Shown: positions 1 to 5,748 of the stretch, in pieces
Layout: every line of letters starts with the position of its first letter
How positions within the stretch are numbered: the first letter of the stretch is position 1
Source of the DNA: Paraprevotella sp.
GTDB lineage: Bacteria > Bacteroidota > Bacteroidia > Bacteroidales > Bacteroidaceae
Length of the DNA stretch: 5,770 nt
Assembly (NCBI GenBank): GCA_021205005.1
Contig: JAJPYK010000044.1
Span: forward strand, 1-5,770
Direction of reading: 5' to 3'
Position numbers and translations under genes: made by a program
Notes under the pieces: generated by a model
The model's database searches: none
Seen by the model: only the letters and a program-made list of their open reading frames with translations
What the model was told of the DNA's origin: nothing

Positions 1-54
1 CAGAGCATCTGCCTTACAAGCAGAGGGTCGGGGGTTCGAATCCCTCAACGCCCA
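1..54 (+). tRNA. tRNA-Val (anticodon UAC), 3' part, cut by the window edge
   Basis: The visible part contains the end of the D stem (GAGC, 3-6) and an anticodon stem TCTGC/GCAGA (8-12 with 20-24). That stem encloses the 7-base loop CTTACAA, so the anticodon is TAC (15-17), which reads valine GTA and related codons. The variable region is GGGTC. The T arm is GGGGG-TTCGAAT-CCCTC with one G-T wobble pair. The 3' acceptor strand is AACGCCC (47-53) and the discriminator base is A54. The bases after it are CAT, so the CCA tail is not encoded and must be added by the CCA-adding enzyme. About 20 bases of the 5' end lie outside the window. Confidence 0.95.
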
Positions 55-63
55 CATCGAAGC

Positions 64-89
64 AGGCACCTGATGGAGGTGCCTTTTTT
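64..89 (+). terminator. Intrinsic terminator after tRNA-Val
   Basis: A perfect 7-bp stem, AGGCACC (64-70) with GGTGCCT (78-84), closes a 7-base loop and runs directly into a T tract (84-89), with more T's further on. It lies 10 bases after the tRNA end and separates the tRNA unit from purB. Confidence 0.9.
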
Positions 90-142
90 GTTGTTTTTCC
101 TGTCATCTCTTATTTTTTGATAACTTTTCGATAAAAAGTGCG

Positions 143-170
143 TTTGAACCGACAAAATGAACTATTTTTG
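143..170 (+). promoter_or_regulatory. Bacteroidota-type promoter of the purB unit
   Basis: A TTTG (143-146) lies 16 bases upstream of TATTTTTG (163-170), which matches the Bacteroides -7 consensus TAnnTTTG at every defined position. The spacing is slightly shorter than the usual 19-21 bases. Transcription would start around 175-180, leaving a short leader of about 20 bases before the purB ATG at 197. No purine-responsive operator or riboswitch is visible in the 107 bases between the terminator and purB. Confidence 0.65.
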
Positions 171-196
171 CAACTAAAATAATACGCATTGCTTTT

Positions 197-1543
197 ATGG
201 AATTGGATTTGTTGACGGCCATTTCTCCTATTGACGGCCGTTATAGAGGTAAAACTGAGCCTTTAGCTTCTTATTTTTCAGAATATGCGCTCATTCGCTA
301 CCGTGTTCGGGTTGAAATCGAGTATTTTATCACTTTGTGCGAACTGCCTTTACCGCAGTTGTCGTCGTTCAATCACGATTTATTTCCCCGTTTGCGTGAC
401 ATTTATCGCAACTTTACGGAGAACGATGCCGCACGGGTGAAGGATATAGAACTTGTGACCAATCATGATGTAAAAGCAGTGGAGTATTTCATCAAAGAAG
501 AATTCGACAAAATCGGCGGGCTGGAAGCTTATAAGGAATTCATCCATTTCGGTCTGACCTCGCAAGATATTAACAACACCTCCGTACCTCTTTCCATCAA
601 AGAAGCGTTGGACGGATGTCTTTATCCGCAATTGGAAGAGCTGATCGCTCAACTGCGGACGTATGCCGAGGAATGGAGCGAGGTGCCGATGCTGGCCAAG
701 ACACACGGACAACCGGCTTCTCCCACCCGTTTGGAAAAAGAAGTGATGGTATTCGTCTATCGTCTGGAACGCCAGTTGGCCATGCTCAAGGCTTGTCCGA
801 TTACGGCCAAGTTCGGCGGGGCCACCGGGAATTACAATGCCCATCATGTGGCTTATCCGTCTTACGACTGGAAGTCGTTCGGCGACCGGTTCGTGTCGGA
901 GAAACTGGGATTGGAACGGGAACAGTTTACCACGCAAATCTCCAATTATGATAATCTGGGGGCGGTTTTCGATGCCATGAAGCGCATCAATACGATTCTG
1001 ATCGATTTGGACCGCGACTTTTGGCAGTATGTCTCCATGGAATACTTCAAGCAGAAGATCAAAGCCGGCGAGGTGGGCTCCAGTGCCATGCCGCACAAGG
1101 TGAACCCGATCGATTTTGAAAATTCGGAAGGCAACTTGGGTATGGCCAATGCGATTTTGGCCCATTTGAGCATGAAGTTACCGGTGTCGCGTTTGCAGCG
1201 CGACCTGACGGATTCCACGGTCTTGCGCAATGTCGGCGTACCGATGGGGCACATGGTGATTGCCATCCAGAGTACCCTGAAAGGATTGCGTAAATTGTTG
1301 CTGCACCGCGAGGCTATCGATGCCGACCTGGACAACTGCTGGGCTGTAGTGGCTGAGGCCATACAGACGATCCTGCGCCGTGAGGCCTATCCGCATCCCT
1401 ACGAAGCTTTGAAAGCCCTGACGCGCACGAATCATGCGATCACCCGCGAGGCCATCAGGGACTTTATAGAAGGATTAGACGTGAGCGAGAAGGTGAAAGA
1501 GGAACTTCGCGCCATTACGCCTCATTCTTATACAGGAATTTAA
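197..1543 (+). CDS. purB: Adenylosuccinate lyase
   Basis: This cytosolic enzyme of the fumarase/aspartase superfamily acts twice in purine synthesis. It releases fumarate from SAICAR to give AICAR, and from adenylosuccinate to give AMP. The 448 residues are close in length to E. coli PurB (456 aa), and the similarity is strongest to that long-form subgroup. The superfamily signature GSSAMPHKVNPIDFENSEGN covers residues 294-313 and holds the catalytic serine (Ser295 or Ser296) on the mobile loop. KTHGQPASPT (168-177) holds the general-acid His170, TNHDVKAVEY (88-97) and TSQDINN (121-127) are substrate-binding segments, and RDLTDSTVLRN (335-345) is also conserved. The ATG at 197 fits the usual N terminus (LTAISPIDGRY) and sits about 20 bases behind a promoter; there is no Shine-Dalgarno sequence. 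It is the first gene of a probable three-gene unit. No damage is visible and the assignment is very secure. Confidence 0.98.
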   Translation: MELDLLTAISPIDGRYRGKTEPLASYFSEYALIRYRVRVEIEYFITLCELPLPQLSSFNHDLFPRLRDIYRNFTENDAARVKDIELVTNHDVKAVEYFIKEEFDKIGGLEAYKEFIHFGLTSQDINNTSVPLSIKEALDGCLYPQLEELIAQLRTYAEEWSEVPMLAKTHGQPASPTRLEKEVMVFVYRLERQLAMLKACPITAKFGGATGNYNAHHVAYPSYDWKSFGDRFVSEKLGLEREQFTTQISNYDNLGAVFDAMKRINTILIDLDRDFWQYVSMEYFKQKIKAGEVGSSAMPHKVNPIDFENSEGNLGMANAILAHLSMKLPVSRLQRDLTDSTVLRNVGVPMGHMVIAIQSTLKGLRKLLLHREAIDADLDNCWAVVAEAIQTILRREAYPHPYEALKALTRTNHAITREAIRDFIEGLDVSEKVKEELRAITPHSYTGI

Positions 1544-1631
1544 CGTGTAAAGAAGAAGATCGGGATGGCCCGCGAGGGCGAACATGGTCTTCCGGTTTAA
1601 ATTTATCATATATATAAAAAGAAGAACGAAT

Positions 1632-3128
1632 ATGGAAAACGAAAAATGGCAGGAGATTTTTGCTCCCGAAAGTGGTGCAGAAAATGACCGTGAGGGTCAT
1701 AAGCCATTCAGTAACAGTGAGAACAGTAGCAATGGTGTGAGCCGGGTCGGACGCGAAGGTCGTCCCATGCGTCAGCGGATTCAGCGGGTTGAACGGGCTT
1801 ATACGGCCAATGGGGCCGACGGTACGCAAGAAGGCCGTCCTTATCGCCCTGCTTACAACCGTGAAGAGCGCAACTTTGGCGGCGACCATGCTCCCCGCAG
1901 TTATCAGCCCCGTCAGGATTACAACCGCGAGGGAGGATACAATCGCGGGTATGGCAATCGTGAAAACAGTTATGGTCGCGAAGGCGGATATTCCCGCGGA
2001 GAAAACGGCTATAACCGCGAAGGCGGCTACCGCAGCAATAACGGCGGATATCGCCGTGAAAGCATTTATAACCGCAATACCGGTTATAATCGTGAAGGTA
2101 ATTACGGCAATCGCGACAACAATTACGGAAGTAGCCGTGAAGGCGGTTACAATCGCGAAGGCGGGTACCGTCGCGAGGGTAACTACACTCCGCGCGAAAA
2201 TAACTATGGCAGTCGCGAAGGCGGATATGGCAATCGCGAAGGTGGGTATCGCAGCAATAACAACGGCTATCGCCGTCCTCAGCCGGGCGGTTACGGAAAC
2301 AACCGTTTCGGTGGACAGCGTCCGCAGCGACGTTCAGGCAACTACGACCCCAATGCCAAGTACAGCATGAAGAAACAGATTGAGTACAAAGAGCTGAATG
2401 TAGATCCCGATGCTCCGATCCGTTTGAACAAGTTTTTGGCCAATGCCGGGGTTTGTTCCCGTCGCGAAGCCGATGATTTCATCACGGCCGGTGTGATTAC
2501 GGTCAACGGCGAAGTCGTGACCGAGCTGGGTACGAAAGTGAAGCGCACCGATGAGGTGAAGTTCCATGACCAGCCCGTAAGTATCGAACGGAAGGTGTAC
2601 CTGCTCCTGAACAAACCCAAGGATTATGTGACGACCAGCGACGATCCCCAGAACCGTAAGACGGTGATGGAGCTGGTGAAGAATGCCTGTCGCGAGCATA
2701 TCTATCCGGTGGGCCGTCTCGACCGTAACACCACGGGAGTGCTGCTCTTCACGAACGATGGCGATTTGGCTTCCAAATTGACCCATCCGAAGTTCCTCAA
2801 GAAGAAGATTTATCACGTTTGTCTGGACAAGAACGTGACGGCTGCCGACATGCGTCAGATTGCCGAAGGCATTACGTTGGAAGACGGCGATATCCGTGCC
2901 GACGCCATCGAGTATGCCAGCCCGACCGATAAGAAGCAAGTCGGCATAGAGATCCATTCCGGCAAGAACCGCATCGTGCGCCGCATTTTCGAAGCGTTGG
3001 GCTATCGTGTGTTGAGGCTCGACCGTGTGCTGTTTGCCGGCCTGACCAAGAAGACTGTGCGCCGCGGCGACTGGCGTATCCTGACGGAACAGGAAGTCAA
3101 TATGCTGCGTATGGGCGCATTTGAATGA
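1632..3128 (+). CDS. 23S rRNA pseudouridine synthase, RsuA/RluB family, with Arg/Gly/Tyr-rich N-terminal tail
   Basis: This enzyme converts a specific uridine in ribosomal RNA to pseudouridine. From the ATG at 1632 the protein has 498 residues, much longer than the usual 230-300 for the catalytic core. Residues 1-75 are polar, and about 97-235 are a low-complexity tail rich in NREGGY-like units. An S4 RNA-binding domain follows at about 263-310 (IRLNKFLANAGVCSRREAD), then the catalytic domain at about 320-490. The family motif GRLDRNTTG (361-369) contains the catalytic Asp364, and KNRIVRRIFEALGYRV (445-460) is the conserved C-terminal motif. An in-frame ATG at 1584 would add a hydrophobic/basic stretch (VFRFKFIIYIKRR) that does not look conserved. 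I prefer 1632 because of the A-rich AAAAAGAA just upstream, which also precedes asnS. RluB (U2605 of 23S) is the likeliest specificity, but RluE, RluF or RsuA-type specificity cannot be excluded, so no symbol is given. It lies 24 bases before asnS, so the two are probably co-transcribed. Confidence 0.93.
   Translation: MENEKWQEIFAPESGAENDREGHKPFSNSENSSNGVSRVGREGRPMRQRIQRVERAYTANGADGTQEGRPYRPAYNREERNFGGDHAPRSYQPRQDYNREGGYNRGYGNRENSYGREGGYSRGENGYNREGGYRSNNGGYRRESIYNRNTGYNREGNYGNRDNNYGSSREGGYNREGGYRREGNYTPRENNYGSREGGYGNREGGYRSNNNGYRRPQPGGYGNNRFGGQRPQRRSGNYDPNAKYSMKKQIEYKELNVDPDAPIRLNKFLANAGVCSRREADDFITAGVITVNGEVVTELGTKVKRTDEVKFHDQPVSIERKVYLLLNKPKDYVTTSDDPQNRKTVMELVKNACREHIYPVGRLDRNTTGVLLFTNDGDLASKLTHPKFLKKKIYHVCLDKNVTAADMRQIAEGITLEDGDIRADAIEYASPTDKKQVGIEIHSGKNRIVRRIFEALGYRVLRLDRVLFAGLTKKTVRRGDWRILTEQEVNMLRMGAFE
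1920..2276 (+). repeat. Degenerate coding repeat (NREGGY-type units) in the pseudouridine synthase tail
   Basis: This stretch encodes residues 97-215 of the protein above. REGGY occurs seven times (residues 99, 116, 129, 169, 175, 195 and 202) and REGNY twice (154 and 181), separated by Asn/Ser/Arg/Gly spacers. The segment has no lysine and a single aliphatic residue (Ile145); it is built almost wholly from Tyr, Asn, Arg, Glu, Gly and Ser. At DNA level the units share CGCGAAGGCGG-like cores with scattered synonymous changes, which suggests expansion by duplication followed by drift. The protein segment is expected to be disordered. Confidence 0.9.
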
Positions 3129-3152
3129 TAATACTAAAAAGAATAAAGCATA

Positions 3153-4556
3153 ATGGAAACTATTCGTAGGACAAAGATTGCAGACGTGTTGAAGCGTGAG
3201 GACTACGGTTCGACGGTCAATGTGAAAGGATGGGTCAGAACGCGACGGGGCAGTAAGGCTGTCCATTTCATTGCGCTGAACGACGGATCGACGATCAATA
3301 ACGTGCAGATTGTGGCAGATGCGGATAAGTTTGACGACGAATTGATCAAACTGCTCACCACCGGAGCCTGTCTGAGCGTGACGGGCGAGCTGGTGCAGAG
3401 CGTCGGTTCGGGACAGGCCGTGGAGATCCGGGCCCGGCAGATCGACGTGTTGGGCACCTGCGGTTCCGATTATCCGATGCAGAAGAAAGGGCAGAGTATG
3501 GAATATATGCGTACCCATGCCCACATGCGTTTGCGTACCAATACGTTCGGGGCCGTTTTCCGCATCCGTCACCACATGGCTATGGCTATCCACCATTATT
3601 TCCATGAACATGGCTTCTTTTACTTCCATACGCCGATCATTACGGCGAGCGATTGCGAGGGAGCCGGCCAGATGTTCCAGGTGACGACCAAGAACCTTTA
3701 CGACCTGAAAAAAGATGCCGACGGAAAGATAGACTATTCCGACGACTTCTTCGGCAAAACCACTTCGTTGACCGTTTCAGGACAGTTGGAAGGCGAGTTG
3801 GGAGCCACAGCTTTAGGCGCTATTTATACGTTCGGTCCCACGTTCCGCGCTGAAAATTCCAACACTCCGCGTCATTTGGCCGAGTTCTGGATGATCGAGC
3901 CGGAAGTGGCTTTCAACGACATTCAAGACAATATGGACCTGGCCGAAGACTTCATCAAGTATTGTGTACGCTGGGCATTGGAACATTGTCAGGACGACCT
4001 GGCTTTCCTGAACAAGATGATCGACAAGACGTTGTTGGAACGTCTGAACTTCGTCGTGGAGAACGATTTCGTGCGCCTGCCTTATACCAAGGGCATCGAG
4101 ATTCTGGAAGAGGCCGTGAAGAACGGACGTAAATTCGAGTTTCCGGTATATTGGGGTGCCGATCTGGCCAGCGAATACGAACGCTATTTGGTGGAAGAGT
4201 ATTTCAAGTGTCCGGTGATCCTTACCGATTATCCCAAGGAAATCAAGGCCTTCTATATGAAGATGAACGACGACGGCAAGACCGTACGCGCCATGGATGT
4301 GCTGTTCCCGCAGATCGGTGAAATCATCGGCGGTTCCGAGCGCGAGGAGAATTACGACAAGCTGATGGCCCGTATCAAGGAGCTGGATATCCCGATGAAA
4401 GATATGTTGTGGTATCTCGACACCCGGCGTTTCGGCACTTGCCCTCACAGCGGTTTCGGGCTCGGCTTCGAGCGTCTGATTCTGTTCGTTACGGGCATGC
4501 AGAACATCCGCGATGTCATTCCGTTCCCCCGCACGCCGAAGAATGCGGAATTTTAA
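3153..4556 (+). CDS. asnS: Asparaginyl-tRNA synthetase
   Basis: This class IIb aminoacyl-tRNA synthetase joins asparagine to tRNA-Asn using ATP in the cytosol. The 467 residues match the E. coli enzyme (466 aa) closely and collinearly. An N-terminal OB-fold anticodon-binding domain (about 18-100, with [22 protein letters not shown] at 24-45) is followed by the catalytic domain. Motif 1 lies around [14 protein letters not shown] (154-167). Motif 2 is [21 protein letters not shown] (231-251), with Arg232 and Glu234 at the ATP and substrate site. Motif 3 is [10 protein letters not shown] (434-443), with Arg441. The C-terminal [13 protein letters not shown] (455-467) is typical of AsnRS and separates it from AspRS. 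The ATG at 3153 has the A-rich upstream AAAAAGAATAAAG and no Shine-Dalgarno. It probably shares a transcript with the two genes upstream. Its presence suggests direct charging of tRNA-Asn, not only the indirect transamidation route. Confidence 0.98.
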   Translation: METIRRTKIADVLKREDYGSTVNVKGWVRTRRGSKAVHFIALNDGSTINNVQIVADADKFDDELIKLLTTGACLSVTGELVQSVGSGQAVEIRARQIDVLGTCGSDYPMQKKGQSMEYMRTHAHMRLRTNTFGAVFRIRHHMAMAIHHYFHEHGFFYFHTPIITASDCEGAGQMFQVTTKNLYDLKKDADGKIDYSDDFFGKTTSLTVSGQLEGELGATALGAIYTFGPTFRAENSNTPRHLAEFWMIEPEVAFNDIQDNMDLAEDFIKYCVRWALEHCQDDLAFLNKMIDKTLLERLNFVVENDFVRLPYTKGIEILEEAVKNGRKFEFPVYWGADLASEYERYLVEEYFKCPVILTDYPKEIKAFYMKMNDDGKTVRAMDVLFPQIGEIIGGSEREENYDKLMARIKELDIPMKDMLWYLDTRRFGTCPHSGFGLGFERLILFVTGMQNIRDVIPFPRTPKNAEF

Positions 4557-4597
4557 ATGCGACGGCAGCAGCCCGTTGCCATGTCGACTGTTTACGA

Positions 4598-4777
4598 GAG
4601 GGTGTGTCATAATTCAAATTTTGAGATTGACAACTTATAATCTGTAAGTATCCTCCGTTGAACTAAGCAAAAACAACCTTATAAAGCTCTCCACGAAGCT
4701 CTATATGGTTGTTTTTATTGAATGAAGTTTCTGATTATTACTTTTTCAAAGTGCTTTTTGAATTATGACACACCCTC
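4598..4777. mobile_element. MITE-like element, about 180 bp, with 21-bp perfect inverted ends
   Basis: The left end (4598-4618, beginning GAGGGTGTGTCATAATTC) is the exact reverse complement of the right end (4757-4777, ending TATGACACACCCTC). One further base pair (4597 with 4778) extends the match to 22. The 138 bases between hold no plausible gene and are AT-rich, unlike the flanking genes. They carry a second palindrome at 4669-4716. Short length, precise inverted ends and lack of a transposase are the hallmarks of a MITE mobilised in trans by a related insertion sequence. I see no clear target-site duplication: the flanks are TTTACGA on the left and seven T's on the right. It sits 41 bases after asnS. 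An alternative reading is a chromosomal regulatory or terminator structure that is not mobile. Confidence 0.7.
4669..4716. repeat. Imperfect 48-base palindrome inside the MITE-like element
   Basis: AAAAACAACC (4669-4678) pairs with GGTTGTTTTT (4707-4716). After a T/T mismatch, TATA (4680-4683) pairs with TATA (4702-4705). After an A/C mismatch, AGCT (4685-4688) pairs with AGCT (4697-4700), leaving the 8-base loop CTCCACGA. That gives 18 pairs with two mismatches. As RNA the stem ends in a U run on the plus strand and, by symmetry, on the minus strand too, so it could act as a weak bidirectional terminator. Confidence 0.85.
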
Positions 4778-4784
4778 TTTTTTT
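4757..4784 (+). terminator. Possible terminator of the purB-asnS unit, formed by the element's ends
   Basis: The right inverted end is followed at once by seven T's (4778-4784). In a transcript from asnS, the left end (4598-4618) would pair with this segment to give a 21-bp stem with a GC-rich base (GAGGG/CCCTC) and a U tract. The loop of 138 bases is far longer than in a classic terminator, though the inner palindrome would shorten it in space. No other good terminator follows asnS, so this is the best candidate. Confidence 0.4.
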
Positions 4785-4824
4785 ATAACAATGCGGGACG
4801 TAGGCTATCGCTCTACAAAGTTTC

Positions 4825-4912
4825 TGCGCACAGACTGAAATCGTTCTGCGGAGAAAAAAATATTTTTGTGCGGAGAGAAATTTTTCAATCTGCGGAGATT
4901 GAGAAGTCGCCT
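4825..4912. repeat. Four degenerate direct repeats with a 22-base period
   Basis: TGCGGAGA occurs at 4847, 4869 and 4891, exactly 22 bases apart. A diverged copy, TGCGCACA, lies at 4825 in the same register. The bases between are A/T-rich (runs of A followed by T) in the second and third units. A further weak match, TACGGAAT, falls at 4913, one period later, and TTCGGAGA at 4927 is out of register. The period is close to two helical turns, so the cores face the same side of the DNA. The array lies 97 bases upstream of the -33 element of the acetyltransferase promoter. A protein-binding array or a decayed tandem repeat are both possible. Confidence 0.65.
4881..4906. repeat. Inverted repeat overlapping the last 22-base unit
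   Basis: TCAATC (4885-4890) pairs perfectly with GATTGA (4897-4902) around the loop TGCGGA. With G-U pairs allowed, the stem extends to ten pairs (4881-4890 with 4897-4906). The loop is the repeat core itself. It lies upstream of the promoter, so it matters as RNA only if something reads through from asnS. Confidence 0.5.
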
Positions 4913-5008
4913 TACGGAATCGGCTTTTCGGAGAGGGCCCGCACGTTCCCCCCTGTCCCGGATAGTGTTTTGTAAATAAGGAATTTCAGATAAAAAATCC
5001 CTTTTGAA

Positions 5009-5039
5009 TTTGGATAATCGGAGTTTATTCGTATCTTTA
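5009..5039 (+). promoter_or_regulatory. Promoter of the acetyltransferase gene
   Basis: TTTG (5009-5012) and TATCTTTA (5032-5039, seven of eight positions of TAnnTTTG-type including the two unspecified ones) are separated by 19 bases, the normal spacing for the Bacteroides primary sigma factor. Transcription would begin near 5045-5050, giving a leader of roughly 110 bases before the first beta strand of the acetyltransferase. A perfect 10-base palindrome, CCGATATCGG (5052-5061), lies just past the expected start and could be an operator. Confidence 0.65.
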
Positions 5040-5155
5040 CGTCATGTTATTCCGATATCGGACGGTGAAATTCTTACAGAATCCAGATACGTGAACCTTG
5101 GTGGAGGAGCGTGGTTTATTCATTTTCTTGTCGGGTACCTTAAAAATATAGCCTT

Positions 5156-5653
5156 ACGTATATCATTAGAGAAGCGACAACGCGCGATTGCGAATTGATA
5201 CATTCGCTGGCCGAGGAGGTATTTCCGGCTACGTATCAGAGCATTCTGACTCCGGATCAAATCGAGTATATGATGCACTGGATGTATGATGTGGAGAGTC
5301 TGCAACGGCAGATGACCGAGGATGGTCATGTTTATTTTATAGCCCATGCCAATCTGACACCGGCGGGCTATGTCTCAGTGCGCCCGGACGGGGCCGACGT
5401 TTTCCACTTGGAAAAGATTTATGTATTGCCCAAATTCCAGCAGGCTCATTGCGGAAACGCCTTGTTTTGTCATGCCCTGTCTTATGTCAAGACACGCTGT
5501 CCCGGGGTCCGGGCGTTGGAGCTGAACGTGAACCGTAACAATCCCGCTTTATCTTTTTACTTCCGCATGGGGATGCACATCGATCGGGAAGTCGATGCCT
5601 ATATCGGTAACGGGTTCTATATGAACGACTACATCATGAGGATGGAACTTTGA
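5156..5653 (+). CDS. GNAT-family N-acetyltransferase, start codon uncertain or lost
   Basis: The protein is expected to move an acetyl group from acetyl-CoA to an unknown amine. The frame is open from just after a TAA at 5141 to the TGA at 5651-5653. It contains no ATG, GTG or TTG before a TTG at 5195, which would give 152 residues. The codons before that TTG encode YIIREATTRDCE, a typical GNAT first beta strand and helix entry, so starting at 5195 would remove part of the fold. I place the start at ACG 5156, where ATG would be expected and which gives 165 residues; ATC 5162 and ATT 5165 are other near-cognate options. Numbering from ACG, FHLEKIYVLPKF (83-94) is the strand before the CoA loop. 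QQAHCGNAL (95-103) is the loop itself, with His98 where Gly is usual. LNVNRNNPALSFYFRMGM (123-140) is the classic N..A..FY...GM end region. There is no signal peptide. The gene has its own promoter and is not in the asnS unit. It could be functional with a rare start, or a recent pseudogene. Confidence 0.85.
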   Translation, partial: TYIIREATTRDCELIHSLAEEVFPATYQSILTPDQIEYMMHWMYDVESLQRQMTEDGHVYFIAHANLTPAGYVSVRPDGADVFHLEKIYVLPKFQQAHCGNALFCHALSYVKTRCPGVRALELNVNRNNPALSFYFRMGMHIDREVDAYIGNGFYMNDYIMRMEL

Positions 5654-5655
5654 TG

Positions 5656-5680
5656 CCGGAAATAAAAAAACGTCCGGTTT
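5656..5680 (+). terminator. Weak candidate terminator after the acetyltransferase gene
   Basis: CCGGA (5656-5660) pairs with TCCGG (5673-5677) around a 12-base A-rich loop and is followed by TTTGTT. The stem is short and the T run is broken, so termination here is doubtful, but nothing better lies before the next promoter. Confidence 0.3.
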
Positions 5681-5681
5681 G

Positions 5682-5712
5682 TTGGTCGTTTGATAAAAAA
5701 GTAGTATTTTTG
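5682..5712 (+). promoter_or_regulatory. Promoter of a transcription unit beyond the right edge
   Basis: TATTTTTG (5705-5712) matches TAnnTTTG at every defined position and is identical to the -7 element upstream of purB. A TTG (5682-5684) lies 20 bases upstream in the expected -33 region; the TTTG at 5689-5692 is too close. Transcription would start near 5718-5722. The remaining bases contain no recognisable protein or RNA gene start. Confidence 0.55.
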
Positions 5713-5731
5713 CACGCCGATTATTATCATA

Positions 5732-5748
5732 AAGACGGTAACCGTCTT
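5732..5748. repeat. Perfect 17-base inverted repeat in the leader at the right edge
   Basis: AAGACGGTAACCGTCTT is symmetrical around A5740, with AAGACGGT facing ACCGTCTT. It lies about 20 bases past the -7 element, so it would be at the 5' end of the transcript. It may be an operator for a dimeric regulator. As an RNA hairpin the loop would be three bases (TAA). Its target gene is outside the window. Confidence 0.6.

Noticed and set aside
1568..1579. GCCC-GCGA-GGGC hairpin with a GNRA-type loop in the purB to pseudouridine synthase gap
   Set aside because: Only four base pairs, no T run after it and no extension of the stem; not a credible terminator or structured RNA.
1598..1605. TAAATTTA as a -7 element for a separate promoter of the pseudouridine synthase gene
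   Set aside because: It lacks the final G of the consensus and has no TTTG or TTG at the proper distance upstream.
1584..1631. In-frame upstream ATG that would lengthen the pseudouridine synthase by 16 residues
   Set aside because: The added stretch does not look like a family N terminus, and the ATG at 1632 has the same A-rich context as asnS.
1789..2370. Open frame of 193 codons overlapping the repeat tail in another frame
   Set aside because: Its Ala/Ile/Thr-rich repeats are the shifted reading of the NREGGY repeats; the known enzyme frame covers the same DNA.
2334..3629. Long minus-strand open frame of 431 codons
   Set aside because: It lies antisense to the pseudouridine synthase and asnS, matches no family and is explained by codon bias of the plus-strand genes.
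4564..4585. GGCA/TGCC stem just after asnS as a terminator
   Set aside because: Four pairs with a large loop and no continuous T run.
4598..4777. Integron attC site or CRISPR-like repeat
   Set aside because: There are no integron core sites, no repeated units with spacers and no integrase or cas gene nearby; inverted ends fit a MITE better.
4978..5003. AAGG-ATTT / AAAT-CCTT inverted repeat before the acetyltransferase promoter
   Set aside because: Short, AT-rich and interrupted by a mismatch; expected by chance in this composition.
5004..5198. Open frame of 64 codons from a TTG, overlapping the acetyltransferase start
   Set aside because: It begins inside the promoter, matches no known protein and overlaps the acetyltransferase's conserved first strand in another frame.
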